Source of the DNA: Hydrogenophaga sp.
GTDB lineage: Bacteria > Pseudomonadota > Gammaproteobacteria > Burkholderiales > Burkholderiaceae_C
Reading direction: 5' to 3'
NCBI RefSeq assembly: GCF_030651625.1
Contig: NZ_JAUSCF010000007.1
Location: forward strand, 1-50,536
Length of the DNA: 50,536 bases
Position numbers and translations under genes: made by a program. Positions 1 to 7,977 of the stretch are shown piece by piece. The notes beneath the pieces are model-generated. The model saw nothing but the letters and a program-made list of their open reading frames with translations. It made no database searches and was not told the DNA's origin. How positions within the stretch are numbered: position 1 is the stretch's first letter; each line of letters begins with the position of its first letter.

Positions 1-7
1 TGTGCTA

Positions 8-26
8 TCGCGAGGATTTGCAACGC
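8..26. repeat. Dispersed 19-bp repeat, left copy
   Basis: tcgcgaggatttgcaacgc, identical to 44562-44580 and on the same strand. It lies downstream of davA on the minus strand. The rest of 1-103 shows no feature. Confidence 0.7.
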
Positions 27-103
27 GGCCATGGGTGTGAAGGCGCGGTTTCATATGCAAGTTATTTGCGGGACAGGACACTAGACGCCTTTGCCTGGGT
101 CGG

Positions 104-922
104 TCACGGGCGAGCCATCAAGCCTGCGTACAAATCAACGCGGCGGTTTTGCAGTTGAGATGCCAAACCTGTTTCTTCCCTGACCGAGCGTTGCAGTGCG
201 CCGAACAACAAGTCGGCTCCGCGCCCGCCCCGGGTCAGCACATCGCCCCGAGGCGACGCGAGCGTGCTCAGTCCACCATAGACCAGGCCCGACTCTTCAC
301 CGCACGCATTGGCATAGGCCACATACATCCGGTTTTCGCAGGCCCTTGCCGGCACCAGCAATTGCGGTACTTCATCAAAGGCGAGCATGTTGGCGGTGGG
401 CACCAGCGCGGCGTCGGCGCCTTGCAGGGCCAGCAGCCGCATGGTTTCGGGGAACTCCACGTCGTAGCAGATCAGCAGGCCGAGGCGCCAGCCGCGCCAG
501 TTGAACACGGCGGGCGGCAGATCGCCCGCACTGAACTGGGTCCGGTCGGTGTGACCGTACAGGTGCGTCTTGCGGTAGTGCGCGAGAGCACGTCCGTCCG
601 GGGCCATGGTCTGCACCGAGTTGAAGGGTTGTTGATTGCCGTTGCGTTCGGGGTAGCCATAGACGATCGTCAGGCCATGGCGCTGGGCGATCTGCCCCAC
701 CGCCTGCGCCAGCGGACCATTCGGCGGTTCGGCCAGCGCCCGCACCTTCGCGGGTCCAATGCCGTAGCCCGTGAGCGACATTTCCGGGCAAAGCAGCAGG
801 TCGGCGCCCTGAGCCTGGGCTTCTGCTGCGATCGCGTCCAGCTGCAGCAAGGCTCCAGCAGTGTCGGCCGCATAGGCGCATTGCCAGAGGGCCAGGGTGA
901 GGGTGTCTGTGGGCTCGGCCAT
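104..922 (-). CDS. davA: 5-aminovaleramidase (DavA), nitrilase superfamily
   Basis: Predicted to hydrolyse 5-aminovaleramide to 5-aminovalerate and ammonia, the second step of the cytoplasmic lysine monooxygenase (aminovalerate) pathway. The 272-residue protein has the nitrilase Glu-Lys-Cys triad: Glu47 in CPEMSLTGY, Lys118 in YRKTHLYG and Cys152 in LLICYDVEFPE. It resembles Pseudomonas DavA along its length. The ATG lies 4 nt beyond the davB stop codon, so the two genes are almost certainly co-transcribed and probably translationally coupled. The function rests on the pairing with davB; without that context only 'carbon-nitrogen hydrolase' could be claimed. Confidence 0.88.
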   Translation of the reverse strand: MAEPTDTLTLALWQCAYAADTAGALLQLDAIAAEAQAQGADLLLCPEMSLTGYGIGPAKVRALAEPPNGPLAQAVGQIAQRHGLTIVYGYPERNGNQQPFNSVQTMAPDGRALAHYRKTHLYGHTDRTQFSAGDLPPAVFNWRGWRLGLLICYDVEFPETMRLLALQGADAALVPTANMLAFDEVPQLLVPARACENRMYVAYANACGEESGLVYGGLSTLASPRGDVLTRGGRGADLLFGALQRSVREETGLASQLQNRRVDLYAGLMARP

Positions 923-926
923 CGGG

Positions 927-2600
927 TCAGTCGGGCAGTGCCACAGGGCCGATGTCGTTGAACACGTCGCCCGGCCCGGGGTTGTCGGGGTGGGTACGAC
1001 CGCCCAGGTGGTGCACGATTCCCCAGACTGCGTTCAGCGCGGTCTGCACCGCACCTTCGACCCAGGCTGGGGTGAACGACACGTCGTCTCCGGCAATGAA
1101 GATGCCGCGCTCCGCTTCTGGAAAACCGGCCTGCATGAAATGGCTGTACATGCGGTAGTTGTAACGGTAGTGGCCAGGCAGTGCGCCTTTGAATGCACCC
1201 AGAAAATGCGGGTCGGCCTCCCAGGAGATGCTGATCGGATCGCCAATGATGTGGCTGGCGATATCCACGTCGGGGTAGATTTTGCGCAGCGAAGCCAGCG
1301 CCAGTTGCACCCGTTTCTCGGTGTCGTAGGGCAGCATCTTGAGCGCATCGCCCATCCACGCGTAGCTCAGGCAGATGACACCGGGCTGGTCGGGGCCGTT
1401 GTCGAACAGGTAGGTGCCGCGCGTGAGGCGATCGGTCAATGTCATGCCCATCTGGGGCCAGCCGTTGGCCCTCAGGTCGTTCCAGAACGGCCGGTCCACC
1501 ATCACGAAGGTCTTGCTTGACTGCATGTAACGCGTGCGGTCCAGCGCCATCCAGTGTCTGTGCGAAAAAAGCGATTCTTCCACTGCGATCTGCGTGGTCA
1601 GCAGCCAGCTCTGGCACGTGGTGAGCACGGCGGCGTAAGTGCGTGTGTTGCCCCAGGAGTCGGTGACGGCCAGTTGGCCTTCGGCGGCACGCGAGATCGC
1701 CTTGACACCGGCACGGGGCGCGCCAGCGTTCAGCCAGGCCAGCGTGGTGCCGGCTGGCCAATGCCGCAGCCCGTGCTCGGCGGGTGCGTGCCGCCAGAGC
1801 CCGAGCGGCACCTGTTGCACACCGCCCACGATGAGGTGCTGGTTGTCGTCGCAGGCCGTCAGCACCACGCGCAGGATCTCCAGCATGGAGTTGGGGAAAT
1901 CCGAGTCCCAGCCGCCGGTGCCAAAACCCACCTGGCCAAACACCTCCCGATGCCGGAAAGAAAGCGCTGCAAATGCCTCGGACTGCGCCACAAAGTCGTA
2001 GAAGGTTCGGTCGTCCCACAAAGGCACCAGCCGATCCCACAAGGCTTTGAGGCGCGGCACATTCCGCTCCCGCAAAGCCTGCTGCAAGCCGCTGAAGCCT
2101 GCGCCCTTCTCCAGCGCCTGCGCCCAGGCTTCGGCCACTTCGCGGAAAAGCGGCGGCAGGTCGTCCAGGTGGCGCGCCCAGTGGGTCTGGCCCTCAAGGT
2201 CGATCACGGTACAGCCCGCGGCATGCGTCAGCGGGTTGGGAAAGGGGCGTGTCTGAAGGCCCAGTTGCCTCACGTAGTGGAAGAACGCGGTGCCCGATGC
2301 CGGGAAGCGCATGCCGCCCAATTCGGCCACCACGCCGCGCCCACCTTCAAAGGCCTGCGAACGCAGGCGCCCACCCATCTGGGAAGCTTCATAGACCACC
2401 GGGCGAAGACCCAGTTTCATCAATTCGTAGGCGGCCACCAGACCGGCCATGCCCGCACCCACGATGGCCACCTCGGTGCCCAGCCTCTCGGCCGGCAAAT
2501 CACCCAAGCCTTTCGGGTGGGTCAACCAGTCGTCAAACGCGAACGGGAAATCCGGTCCGAAAACGGTGACGGGCGCATCAGGGGTGCGAAGGGTGTTCAT
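927..2600 (-). CDS. davB: L-lysine 2-monooxygenase (DavB), FAD-dependent amine oxidase family
   Basis: Oxidatively decarboxylates L-lysine to 5-aminovaleramide, CO2 and water using O2 and FAD. An N-terminal VTVFGPDFPFAFDDW block is followed by the dinucleotide-binding motif VAIVGAGMAGLVAAYE (residues 45-60) and a flavin amine oxidase C-terminus ending in GPGDVFNDIGPVALPD. From memory these blocks match Pseudomonas DavB closely over about 557 residues. I chose the ATG at 2600; an in-frame TTG at 2651 would add 17 low-complexity residues absent from the family. The gene is second in a lysE-davB-davA operon. Tryptophan 2-monooxygenase is the main alternative name in this family, but the N-terminal block and the davA neighbour favour lysine. 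Confidence 0.9.
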   Translation of the reverse strand: MNTLRTPDAPVTVFGPDFPFAFDDWLTHPKGLGDLPAERLGTEVAIVGAGMAGLVAAYELMKLGLRPVVYEASQMGGRLRSQAFEGGRGVVAELGGMRFPASGTAFFHYVRQLGLQTRPFPNPLTHAAGCTVIDLEGQTHWARHLDDLPPLFREVAEAWAQALEKGAGFSGLQQALRERNVPRLKALWDRLVPLWDDRTFYDFVAQSEAFAALSFRHREVFGQVGFGTGGWDSDFPNSMLEILRVVLTACDDNQHLIVGGVQQVPLGLWRHAPAEHGLRHWPAGTTLAWLNAGAPRAGVKAISRAAEGQLAVTDSWGNTRTYAAVLTTCQSWLLTTQIAVEESLFSHRHWMALDRTRYMQSSKTFVMVDRPFWNDLRANGWPQMGMTLTDRLTRGTYLFDNGPDQPGVICLSYAWMGDALKMLPYDTEKRVQLALASLRKIYPDVDIASHIIGDPISISWEADPHFLGAFKGALPGHYRYNYRMYSHFMQAGFPEAERGIFIAGDDVSFTPAWVEGAVQTALNAVWGIVHHLGGRTHPDNPGPGDVFNDIGPVALPD

Positions 2601-2702
2601 GGAGGGTGGGACGGAAGGCGACCGTGTTTTTGTTGTCTGCCGGTTGTTCAATGGGTCGATTTGCGCTGCGGCCGCCCTGCAGCTGCCGCGCGAACACCGT
2701 AT

Positions 2703-3377
2703 TCAGAACAGGCTCACCATCAGGGCAATGGCGGTGCCCCACATCATGAGCGCAACCATGCCGTCCAGCGCGCGCCACACGTGCAGCGAGTTCAGTCTGC
2801 GGCCCAGCCAGAAGGCGGCCGCACCAAGTGCCAGGAACCACACCACCGAGCCGGCGGCAGCGCCCATGCCGAACACCGTGCTGCCCTGTCCATAGGCGAG
2901 CGACGCGGTACCGATGAGCACGGCGGTATCGAGCCAGGCGTGCGGGTTCAGCCAGGAAAACGCGAATGCCGACATGAGGGCATGACGGCGCGTCACCGGG
3001 GTTGCCGCAGGCTGGCCAGAGGCGGATGTGCCGTCGTCGGCCACGATGGCCAAAACCCTGGGGTGCAGAAAACGCTGGAACGCCTGCCATCCGTACACCG
3101 CGAGAAACAGCATGCCAGCTCCCACCAGCGCGCCATGCAGCTTGTCCGACAGGCCACCGAGTTGCGCCAGCCCCAGTACGCCCAGGCCAATGAGCACGAT
3201 GTCCGCCACCGCGCACACCGCCACGGTGAGCCACAGGTGCTGGCGTTGCAGGCCCATGCGCAGCACGTGTGCATTCTGCGGGCCGATGGCCATGATGAGG
3301 GAAATGCTGAGCACCATGCCGGCGGTGAAGGCGGGCGAGAAAAGTGCGGGCAAGGTCAGGGCGGGGAAGGCAGACAT
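2703..3377 (-). CDS. LysE/ArgO-family basic amino acid exporter
   Basis: Inner-membrane exporter of lysine and/or arginine. The 224-residue protein has about six hydrophobic segments and the family motif GPQNAHVLRMGL in the first cytoplasmic loop (compare QNAFVLRQG in LysE). A charged stretch near residues 95-120 separates the two membrane halves. I chose the ATG at 3377; a TTG at 3389 is possible. It is the first gene of the operon with davB and davA, with about 100 nt between its stop and the davB ATG, and it diverges from an ArgP/LysG-type regulator. The context makes lysine the likely substrate, so overflow export and catabolism would be induced together. Confidence 0.85.
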   Translation of the reverse strand: MSAFPALTLPALFSPAFTAGMVLSISLIMAIGPQNAHVLRMGLQRQHLWLTVAVCAVADIVLIGLGVLGLAQLGGLSDKLHGALVGAGMLFLAVYGWQAFQRFLHPRVLAIVADDGTSASGQPAATPVTRRHALMSAFAFSWLNPHAWLDTAVLIGTASLAYGQGSTVFGMGAAAGSVVWFLALGAAAFWLGRRLNSLHVWRALDGMVALMMWGTAIALMVSLF

Positions 3378-3533
3378 GGTGTTTCTCAAGGAGCAGCGCC
3401 CGGTGGATTCCGGGCGTCGATGAGATGAGAGTGTGCGCGTCGTTGGAAACTAATTAAATGAAATCAATTTAAAGTAACTTCACTCAAGTAATATTCAAGC
3501 AATTTCGCCTGCACGCCACAATCCTGCTTCCCC
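3378..3533. promoter_or_regulatory. AT-rich divergent control region, lysE operon / argP-like regulator
   Basis: This 156-bp gap between divergent genes contains the most AT-rich stretch of the neighbourhood (about 3448-3505) in an otherwise GC-rich sequence. An inverted repeat, ttaaat-N7-atttaa, lies at 3454-3472. LysR-type regulators of the ArgP/LysG group bind such regions between their own gene and the exporter gene. The site assignment is inference. Confidence 0.5.
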
Positions 3534-4445
3534 ATGCTCGACGCCCGCCAACTTGAAGCCCTGGCCGCTGTGGTCGAACATGGCGGTTTCGGACCTGCCG
3601 CCAAGGCCTTGTCGGTCACGCTGGCGGCGGTGTCGCTGCGAATCAAGTCGCTGGAAGACACGCTGGGCCAGCGCCTGCTGGTTCGTGGCAAGCAGGTGCG
3701 GGCCACGCCCGCTGGCCAGGCGCTGCTGGGCCATGTGAAGCAGGTGCGCCTGATGGAGTCGGACCTGCTGGCCGACCTGCAGGGCGGCTCACCCGCGTCA
3801 GCAGGTCGTGGGCCGCGCTGGCAGAGCCTGTCGGTGGCCATCAACGCCGATTCGGTGGCCAGCTGGTTCCTGCCGGGCGTGGCGGCGCTGTTGCAGCGCC
3901 ACCGCCTGCTGCTGGAGATCGTGATCGACGACCAGGACCACACCCACGACGCCCTCAAGAGCGGCGACGTGATGGGCTGCGTGACCACCCTGGCCACCGC
4001 CATGCGCGGCTGTGTGGCTGAGCCGTTGGGCGTGATGCGCTACCGCTGTGTGGCCGCACCCGAGGTGGTGCAGCGCTGCCGCACCCCCAGCGGTGCGGTG
4101 TCACCGCACAAGCTGCTGTCGCATCCGGCCGTGATCTTCAACCGCAAGGACGCCTTGCAGGACGATTTTCTGGAGCAGCATTTTGGTCTGCACCGACCCA
4201 ACTACCCCCGGCACTTCGCCCCGGCAGTGGAAGCGTTCGAGACCGCCATCGAGCTGGGCCTTGGCTGGGGCATGGTGCCCGAACAGCACCTCCTTCACCA
4301 ACCCCTGCTGGAAGAACTGCTGCCCGGGGCTACCGTGGACGTGGTGCTGTACTGGCAGCACTGGGCGCACGAGCCACCCTCGGCCCAGCGGTTGACCGCG
4401 GCGGTGAAGGCGGCAGCGCGTCAGCAGCTGCGCCCTCTTGCATGA
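3534..4445 (+). CDS. ArgP/LysG-type LysR transcriptional regulator
   Basis: A 303-residue LysR-type regulator. Its N-terminal winged helix (residues 1-65) includes LEALAAVVEHGGFGPAAKAL and the recognition-helix region AAVSLRIKSLEDTLGQRLL, which is typical of ArgP/IciA and LysG. The C-terminal effector domain follows. Regulators of this group activate an adjacent argO/lysE exporter gene in response to basic amino acids. Here the neighbour is an operon that also encodes lysine catabolism, so lysine is the likely co-inducer. The ATG at 3534 is the only sensible start; no strong Shine-Dalgarno sequence is visible. Confidence 0.85.
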   Translation: MLDARQLEALAAVVEHGGFGPAAKALSVTLAAVSLRIKSLEDTLGQRLLVRGKQVRATPAGQALLGHVKQVRLMESDLLADLQGGSPASAGRGPRWQSLSVAINADSVASWFLPGVAALLQRHRLLLEIVIDDQDHTHDALKSGDVMGCVTTLATAMRGCVAEPLGVMRYRCVAAPEVVQRCRTPSGAVSPHKLLSHPAVIFNRKDALQDDFLEQHFGLHRPNYPRHFAPAVEAFETAIELGLGWGMVPEQHLLHQPLLEELLPGATVDVVLYWQHWAHEPPSAQRLTAAVKAAARQQLRPLA

Positions 4446-4697
4446 ACCTGGGCGCCTGATGGGCCTGGTGGTTTACCCATGCATGCCTGTCTGGTGTTGC
4501 CGTGCGCAGAATGAGGAAAGCCCCCGCGAAGCCGGCTCAAAGGAGCGCTTGCAAAATGACACTTTCGCCGCTTGCATTTGTGACCGCAGAGTGTGACCAT
4601 TCAAATCACTGTACTTTTTCTCGGGGGGCAGTGATGAACCCTCAAGCGCTCGACCAAAAGCGAGCCCAGAACCCGCGATCCGAACATCCGAACCTTC
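4446..4697. other. Intergenic region without a recognisable gene
   Basis: About 250 bp between the LysR-type regulator and the PA14-domain gene. It contains AT-richer patches (around 4600-4625) that could hold the promoter of the downstream gene. I see no convincing coding sequence, hairpin terminator or RNA. Confidence 0.4.
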
Positions 4698-5348
4698 ATG
4701 TCCCAGCCGAAAAAACCTGCTCTCTCATCACTCCATCGAAGACGAGGGGCTTTGGCCGTCGGGCTCGTGGCGATTGGTGGTGCCATCGGCGCAGGCGTGT
4801 ACTGGCGCCGGCAGAGCGATCACGCGGTGTCTGCGTCCGAACCGATGTCGCCCGACATGCAGACCGCCGAGTTGCGTGCCGACATGTGCACATCGGCCAA
4901 TGCGGTGGGTGTGGGTTTGCGCGGGGAATACTTCCCTGGCGAGATAGGCAAGGGCACACCGCTCCTCGTGAGGATCGACTCCCCCGTGCTTTTCGATGAC
5001 TCCCTGAACTGGCCGGACAACCTCGGGAAGCGGCCTCGGTCGGTTCGATGGAGCGGCTGGATCAAGGCCCCGTTGACGGGCACTTACCGGTTTCATGCCG
5101 ATGCCAAGGGCCTGAGCGTCAGCATTGCGCAGCGAGTGGTGGCGGGCGCTGGCGTTTCTCCACCGGTTCCCGTTGACATGTCCGTCGGGCGTTTCTATCC
5201 GATCTTGCTTGAACTGAGTGAGGTCGGCCCAGACATGGGAGAAATCCGGCTTGAGTGGACAGCGCCGCATGGTGCTCGCTATCTCGTGCCGCGAAGCTTG
5301 CTCTTTCTTCCTTCGGATACCGTCGCGGAAGTGCCTCGCACCCAGTGA
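4698..5348 (+). CDS. Membrane-anchored PA14-domain protein
   Basis: A 216-residue protein with a basic N-terminus (HRRRGALA), a single hydrophobic segment (about residues 17-36) and then an extracytoplasmic domain. From about residue 70 it matches the PA14 fold: GLRGEYF opening, VRWSGWIKAPLTGTYRFH strand pair, a glycine-rich turn, a long-chain FYPILLEL strand and the closing IRLEWTAPHGARYLVP. PA14 domains bind glycans and occur in adhesins and glycosidases; here no catalytic domain is attached, so binding at the cell surface or in the periplasm is the likely role. It converges on the DUF1996 gene and shares its terminator. Confidence 0.7.
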   Translation: MSQPKKPALSSLHRRRGALAVGLVAIGGAIGAGVYWRRQSDHAVSASEPMSPDMQTAELRADMCTSANAVGVGLRGEYFPGEIGKGTPLLVRIDSPVLFDDSLNWPDNLGKRPRSVRWSGWIKAPLTGTYRFHADAKGLSVSIAQRVVAGAGVSPPVPVDMSVGRFYPILLELSEVGPDMGEIRLEWTAPHGARYLVPRSLLFLPSDTVAEVPRTQ

Positions 5349-5415
5349 GCGCCTGCGCACGTTGCGCGGTTCAGGCTGGACCAGCTCGCCGTTGGCAATC
5401 TGCGGACTTGCATAC

Positions 5416-5451
5416 AAAAAAGCTGCTCCTGAAACCAGGAGCAGCTTTTTT
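5416..5451. terminator. Bidirectional intrinsic terminator
   Basis: A perfect 16-bp inverted repeat (left arm aaaaaagctgctcctg, loop aaac) gives a strong hairpin with a T6 tract on either strand. It lies between the convergent PA14 and DUF1996 genes and can terminate both. Confidence 0.95.
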
Positions 5452-5497
5452 GGATTGACGGCCACTGGGGGGTGGCCATTGCATAGGGTTGGCCAGG

Positions 5498-7180
5498 TCA
5501 GTAAATGGCGCGTCCGTCACCCAGCAGATGCGACTTGCAGTCCAGGGCCTGGTTGTTGCAGGTGCGAACGAAGGCTTCCATGGCGTTCTGATCCCAGCCG
5601 TTCCACCAGTCGCCGTGTGCCGAGTAACCCGCAGGGCCCGAGTACGTGTCGGACGAGAGCCTCCAGTAGCTGGCCTGGTTCGTAGACGTGACGCGGTAGT
5701 GGATGTTGAACGTGATCTCAGGCAGTGCCACCGGATGGGAAGACGGGCAGCCCGGCCGGCTGGGGTTGGAGTAGGCCATGTGGCTCATGTGATCCGGACT
5801 GTCAAGATTCACACCGTCCCAGCACTGAGGAAACTGGATCTGCAACACCATTTCATCGCCCACACCGCAGTTCGGGATGCTGGACCCGACACCGTTGCCG
5901 GCGTTGTGGCAGTGGTAGCTCCACGCCGATTGCGCGTACTGTGGCGCTGGCTTGGTGTTTTTCGCGTCGCCAGCGATCATGCGCAGGCCTGCAGGGAATG
6001 GACGAATATCTGCGGGCCGGACCCCGAGGTAGCCGGTCTTGTAGTAGAAGTTCGAAGCGATGGGCATGACCGCCACGTTGGTGCGCGTGTCCACCATGGC
6101 CGGTACCCAGTAGGCCGACCGGTTGAGCGTGCCACCGCGGCAGGATGAGTTGCCTGAGTTGCGAATGCTGTCGGCCGTGGAATTGCCCGTCACACCCGCG
6201 TTGCCGAAGAAGGTGTGCAGGTGGGACCTGCCTGGCTGGCCGGGGTAGACGATGGGGTCGTCGTAGGCCATGTGAGTGGGTTCGCACACGGTCCGGAAAG
6301 CGCCCACGCCGTCACCCGAACGCTGAGCCACTTCGGAAGTCGGTTGAACACGGGGTGTGGCGCTGCCAAGGGCAAAGCCGGAGGTCAGCGGAACGCCGAT
6401 ACCAGAGACCGTTCCTGGTGCCGGAGCCGGTGCTGGAGCTGGAGCCGGAGCCGGAGCCGGAGCTGGAGCCGGAGCTGGAGCTGGAGCTGGAGCTGGAGCT
6501 GGAGCTGGAGCTGGAGCTGGAGCTGGAGCTGGAGCTGGAGCTGGTGCCGGTGCGGAAGTCGACGTGGCCACGAAGCACGACTTGGCGGTGTTGGGTATGG
6601 GGTCACCAAAGACGTTGTTGTTGCAGCCGGTCGACGAACTGAAGGTCCGGAGGTTGAACTTGCCGGCGGCGCCATAAGCCACCTCCCGCTGTCCCGAGAA
6701 GCTGCAGGTGCCACCTTCCCGTGCGCAGGCGCTGCTGCTGAAGGTTTTGCCATTGATCAACTGGGTTCCCGGAGCTGGAGCTGGAGCTGGAGCTGGAGCT
6801 GGAGCTGGAGCTGGAGCTGGAGCTGGAGCTGGAGCTGGAGCTGGAGCTGGAGCCGGAGCTGGAGCTGGAGCCGAGGTGGCCAGGTAGCATGCCTTGACCA
6901 CACCCATGATGGGGTCGCCGAAGACGTTGTTGTTGCAGCTCGCTGGTCCGGTCAATGTGCGAACGTTGAACTTGCCGGCGGCGCCGTAAGCGACGGAACG
7001 CGAACCGGTGAACGAGCAGGTTCTACCCTCTGTGGCGCAAGCTTTGGAGCTGTAGGTGACGCCGCCGATGGTTTGCTGGGCCTGAGCTTCGGTCGCGTAC
7101 AGGGAAGCGACCAGTACCGATGCCAGCACCAATCCGCTGGCATGCAGCGATTTGGGTTCGAAATGATTGAAGTAGGTCAT
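5498..7180 (-). CDS. Secreted DUF1996 protein with two Cys-rich modules and Ala-Pro linkers
   Basis: A 560-residue exported protein. The order is: signal peptide (residues 1-34, probable cleavage after AQA); module 1 (about 38-103); an Ala-Pro linker; module 2 (about 140-207); a longer Ala-Pro linker; then a DUF1996 domain (about 280-560). The modules are paralogous: each has a CxxEGxTCSF start, a YGAAGKFN middle and a CNNNVFGDP end, with two probable disulfides. The DUF1996 part shows HLHTFFGN, CRGGTLNRSAYWVPA and CWDGVNLDSPDHMSHMAY. DUF1996 is found in fungal WSC-type and bacterial secreted proteins; its activity is unknown to me. I chose ATG 7180 over TTG 7201. Confidence 0.85.
   Translation of the reverse strand: MTYFNHFEPKSLHASGLVLASVLVASLYATEAQAQQTIGGVTYSSKACATEGRTCSFTGSRSVAYGAAGKFNVRTLTGPASCNNNVFGDPIMGVVKACYLATSAPAPAPAPAPAPAPAPAPAPAPAPAPAPAPAPAPGTQLINGKTFSSSACAREGGTCSFSGQREVAYGAAGKFNLRTFSSSTGCNNNVFGDPIPNTAKSCFVATSTSAPAPAPAPAPAPAPAPAPAPAPAPAPAPAPAPAPAPAPAPAPAPAPGTVSGIGVPLTSGFALGSATPRVQPTSEVAQRSGDGVGAFRTVCEPTHMAYDDPIVYPGQPGRSHLHTFFGNAGVTGNSTADSIRNSGNSSCRGGTLNRSAYWVPAMVDTRTNVAVMPIASNFYYKTGYLGVRPADIRPFPAGLRMIAGDAKNTKPAPQYAQSAWSYHCHNAGNGVGSSIPNCGVGDEMVLQIQFPQCWDGVNLDSPDHMSHMAYSNPSRPGCPSSHPVALPEITFNIHYRVTSTNQASYWRLSSDTYSGPAGYSAHGDWWNGWDQNAMEAFVRTCNNQALDCKSHLLGDGRAIY
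6471..6544. repeat. Perfect (ggagct)n hexamer array, distal
   Basis: About 12 perfect hexamer units inside a longer degenerate array (about 6418-6552, with ggagcc variants). On the coding strand it reads GCT-CCA, i.e. Ala-Pro repeats. All changes of whole units stay in frame. Confidence 0.95.
6771..6853. repeat. Perfect (ggagct)n hexamer array, proximal
   Basis: About 13-14 perfect hexamers, continuing with variant units to about 6873. It encodes the first Ala-Pro linker of the same DUF1996 protein. The codon homogeneity suggests recent slippage expansion. Confidence 0.95.
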
Positions 7181-7977
7181 TGGGTCTCTGTGCTTAAACA
7201 ATAGTCAAATAAAGTGCAATCAATTGCGTCGAAACATTTCCTGAGTTGCAAACCTTGAGCAGGACTTACACCTATCAATTCCAGAACAAATCAATCCCTT
7301 GCAAGATCTGTAGATCTCGCAAAAAAAGTGAAACCGATTCGTGGGGATGTGCCTACGAGCCAGAAGGCGTCACAACCTGATCAGCCTTCGCAGAGCCGTG
7401 GAGCCTTGAAGCAAGCGCCGGACCACTGGGGTCGACACCTGCCTGGCAAACCGCACCACCGTTGTCTCCTGGTGTGCCAGCGGCCTCCGAAACCTTCCCA
7501 CATCCTTGTGATCTTCTGATGGTCTTTGGACGCCACCATCAGCGAATCCACAACTGCAATGTATTCAGCGCATGTCGGGAGTTGGGTTCTTTGCCGCTGA
7601 ACGGATTATCCGGAAGCATGAGCGGAGCGTGCTGTAAGAGGACGTAAAAAACAGGCTCCGGGCGGCTTGTGAAACCGCAATTGGGATGGCCATTGGAATT
7701 GAAACCCAAAGTGTCGTTTTCGCCGGAATGCTTTCGGGAATGCACCACTTCGGGGGGCCGGGAAGGTCGCGCGGTATTCACACAGCCTGAGGCGAATGTG
7801 TATCAGCGCACAAAGGGCGCCCGGTCTTTTCCGACCAAAGGTCTGACCTGTGCCGTTCCGAAAGGTCGGCCTGTGTGCCGGGCCAGCACTGGTGGTTGCC
7901 CGGACGAACACTGGCTTGCCGGCCACTCGCTGTGCGCCTGGGGCCTGTGTCGGCTCGGCGCCCTAGAATCTCGCCCT
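7181..7977. other. Long intergenic region (797 bp) without a recognisable gene
   Basis: This region lies between the divergent DUF1996 gene and argS. The part next to the DUF1996 gene (7181-7330) is AT-richer and presumably holds that gene's promoter; it includes the small repeat agatctgtagatct near 7302. The rest has several open frames with atypical composition and no recognisable motifs, one of them running in frame into argS. I see no tRNA or known ncRNA. Confidence 0.4.
7964..7969 (+). promoter_or_regulatory. -10-like box TAGAAT directly upstream of argS
   Basis: TAGAAT ends 8 nt before the argS ATG and no ribosome binding site lies between. If it is used, transcription would start at or next to the A of the ATG, giving a leaderless mRNA. 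Confidence 0.45.

Noticed and set aside
927..2600. Tryptophan 2-monooxygenase/indole-acetamide pathway for auxin
   Set aside because: The N-terminal and C-terminal blocks fit lysine monooxygenase better, and the partner amidase and LysE/ArgP context point to lysine.
149..3428. Plus-strand frames opposite davA, davB and lysE
   Set aside because: They are open by codon-bias symmetry in GC-rich DNA, lack recognisable motifs, and the minus strand encodes clear enzymes.
6312..6890. Ser- or Leu-Gln-rich repeat frames across the hexamer arrays
   Set aside because: They are other frames of the ggagct array; only the Ala-Pro frame is joined to a signal peptide and conserved modules.
7669..7977. A 103-residue N-terminal extension of ArgRS
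   Set aside because: The upstream frame has no ArgRS similarity; the family N-terminus starts at 7978 just after a -10-like box.
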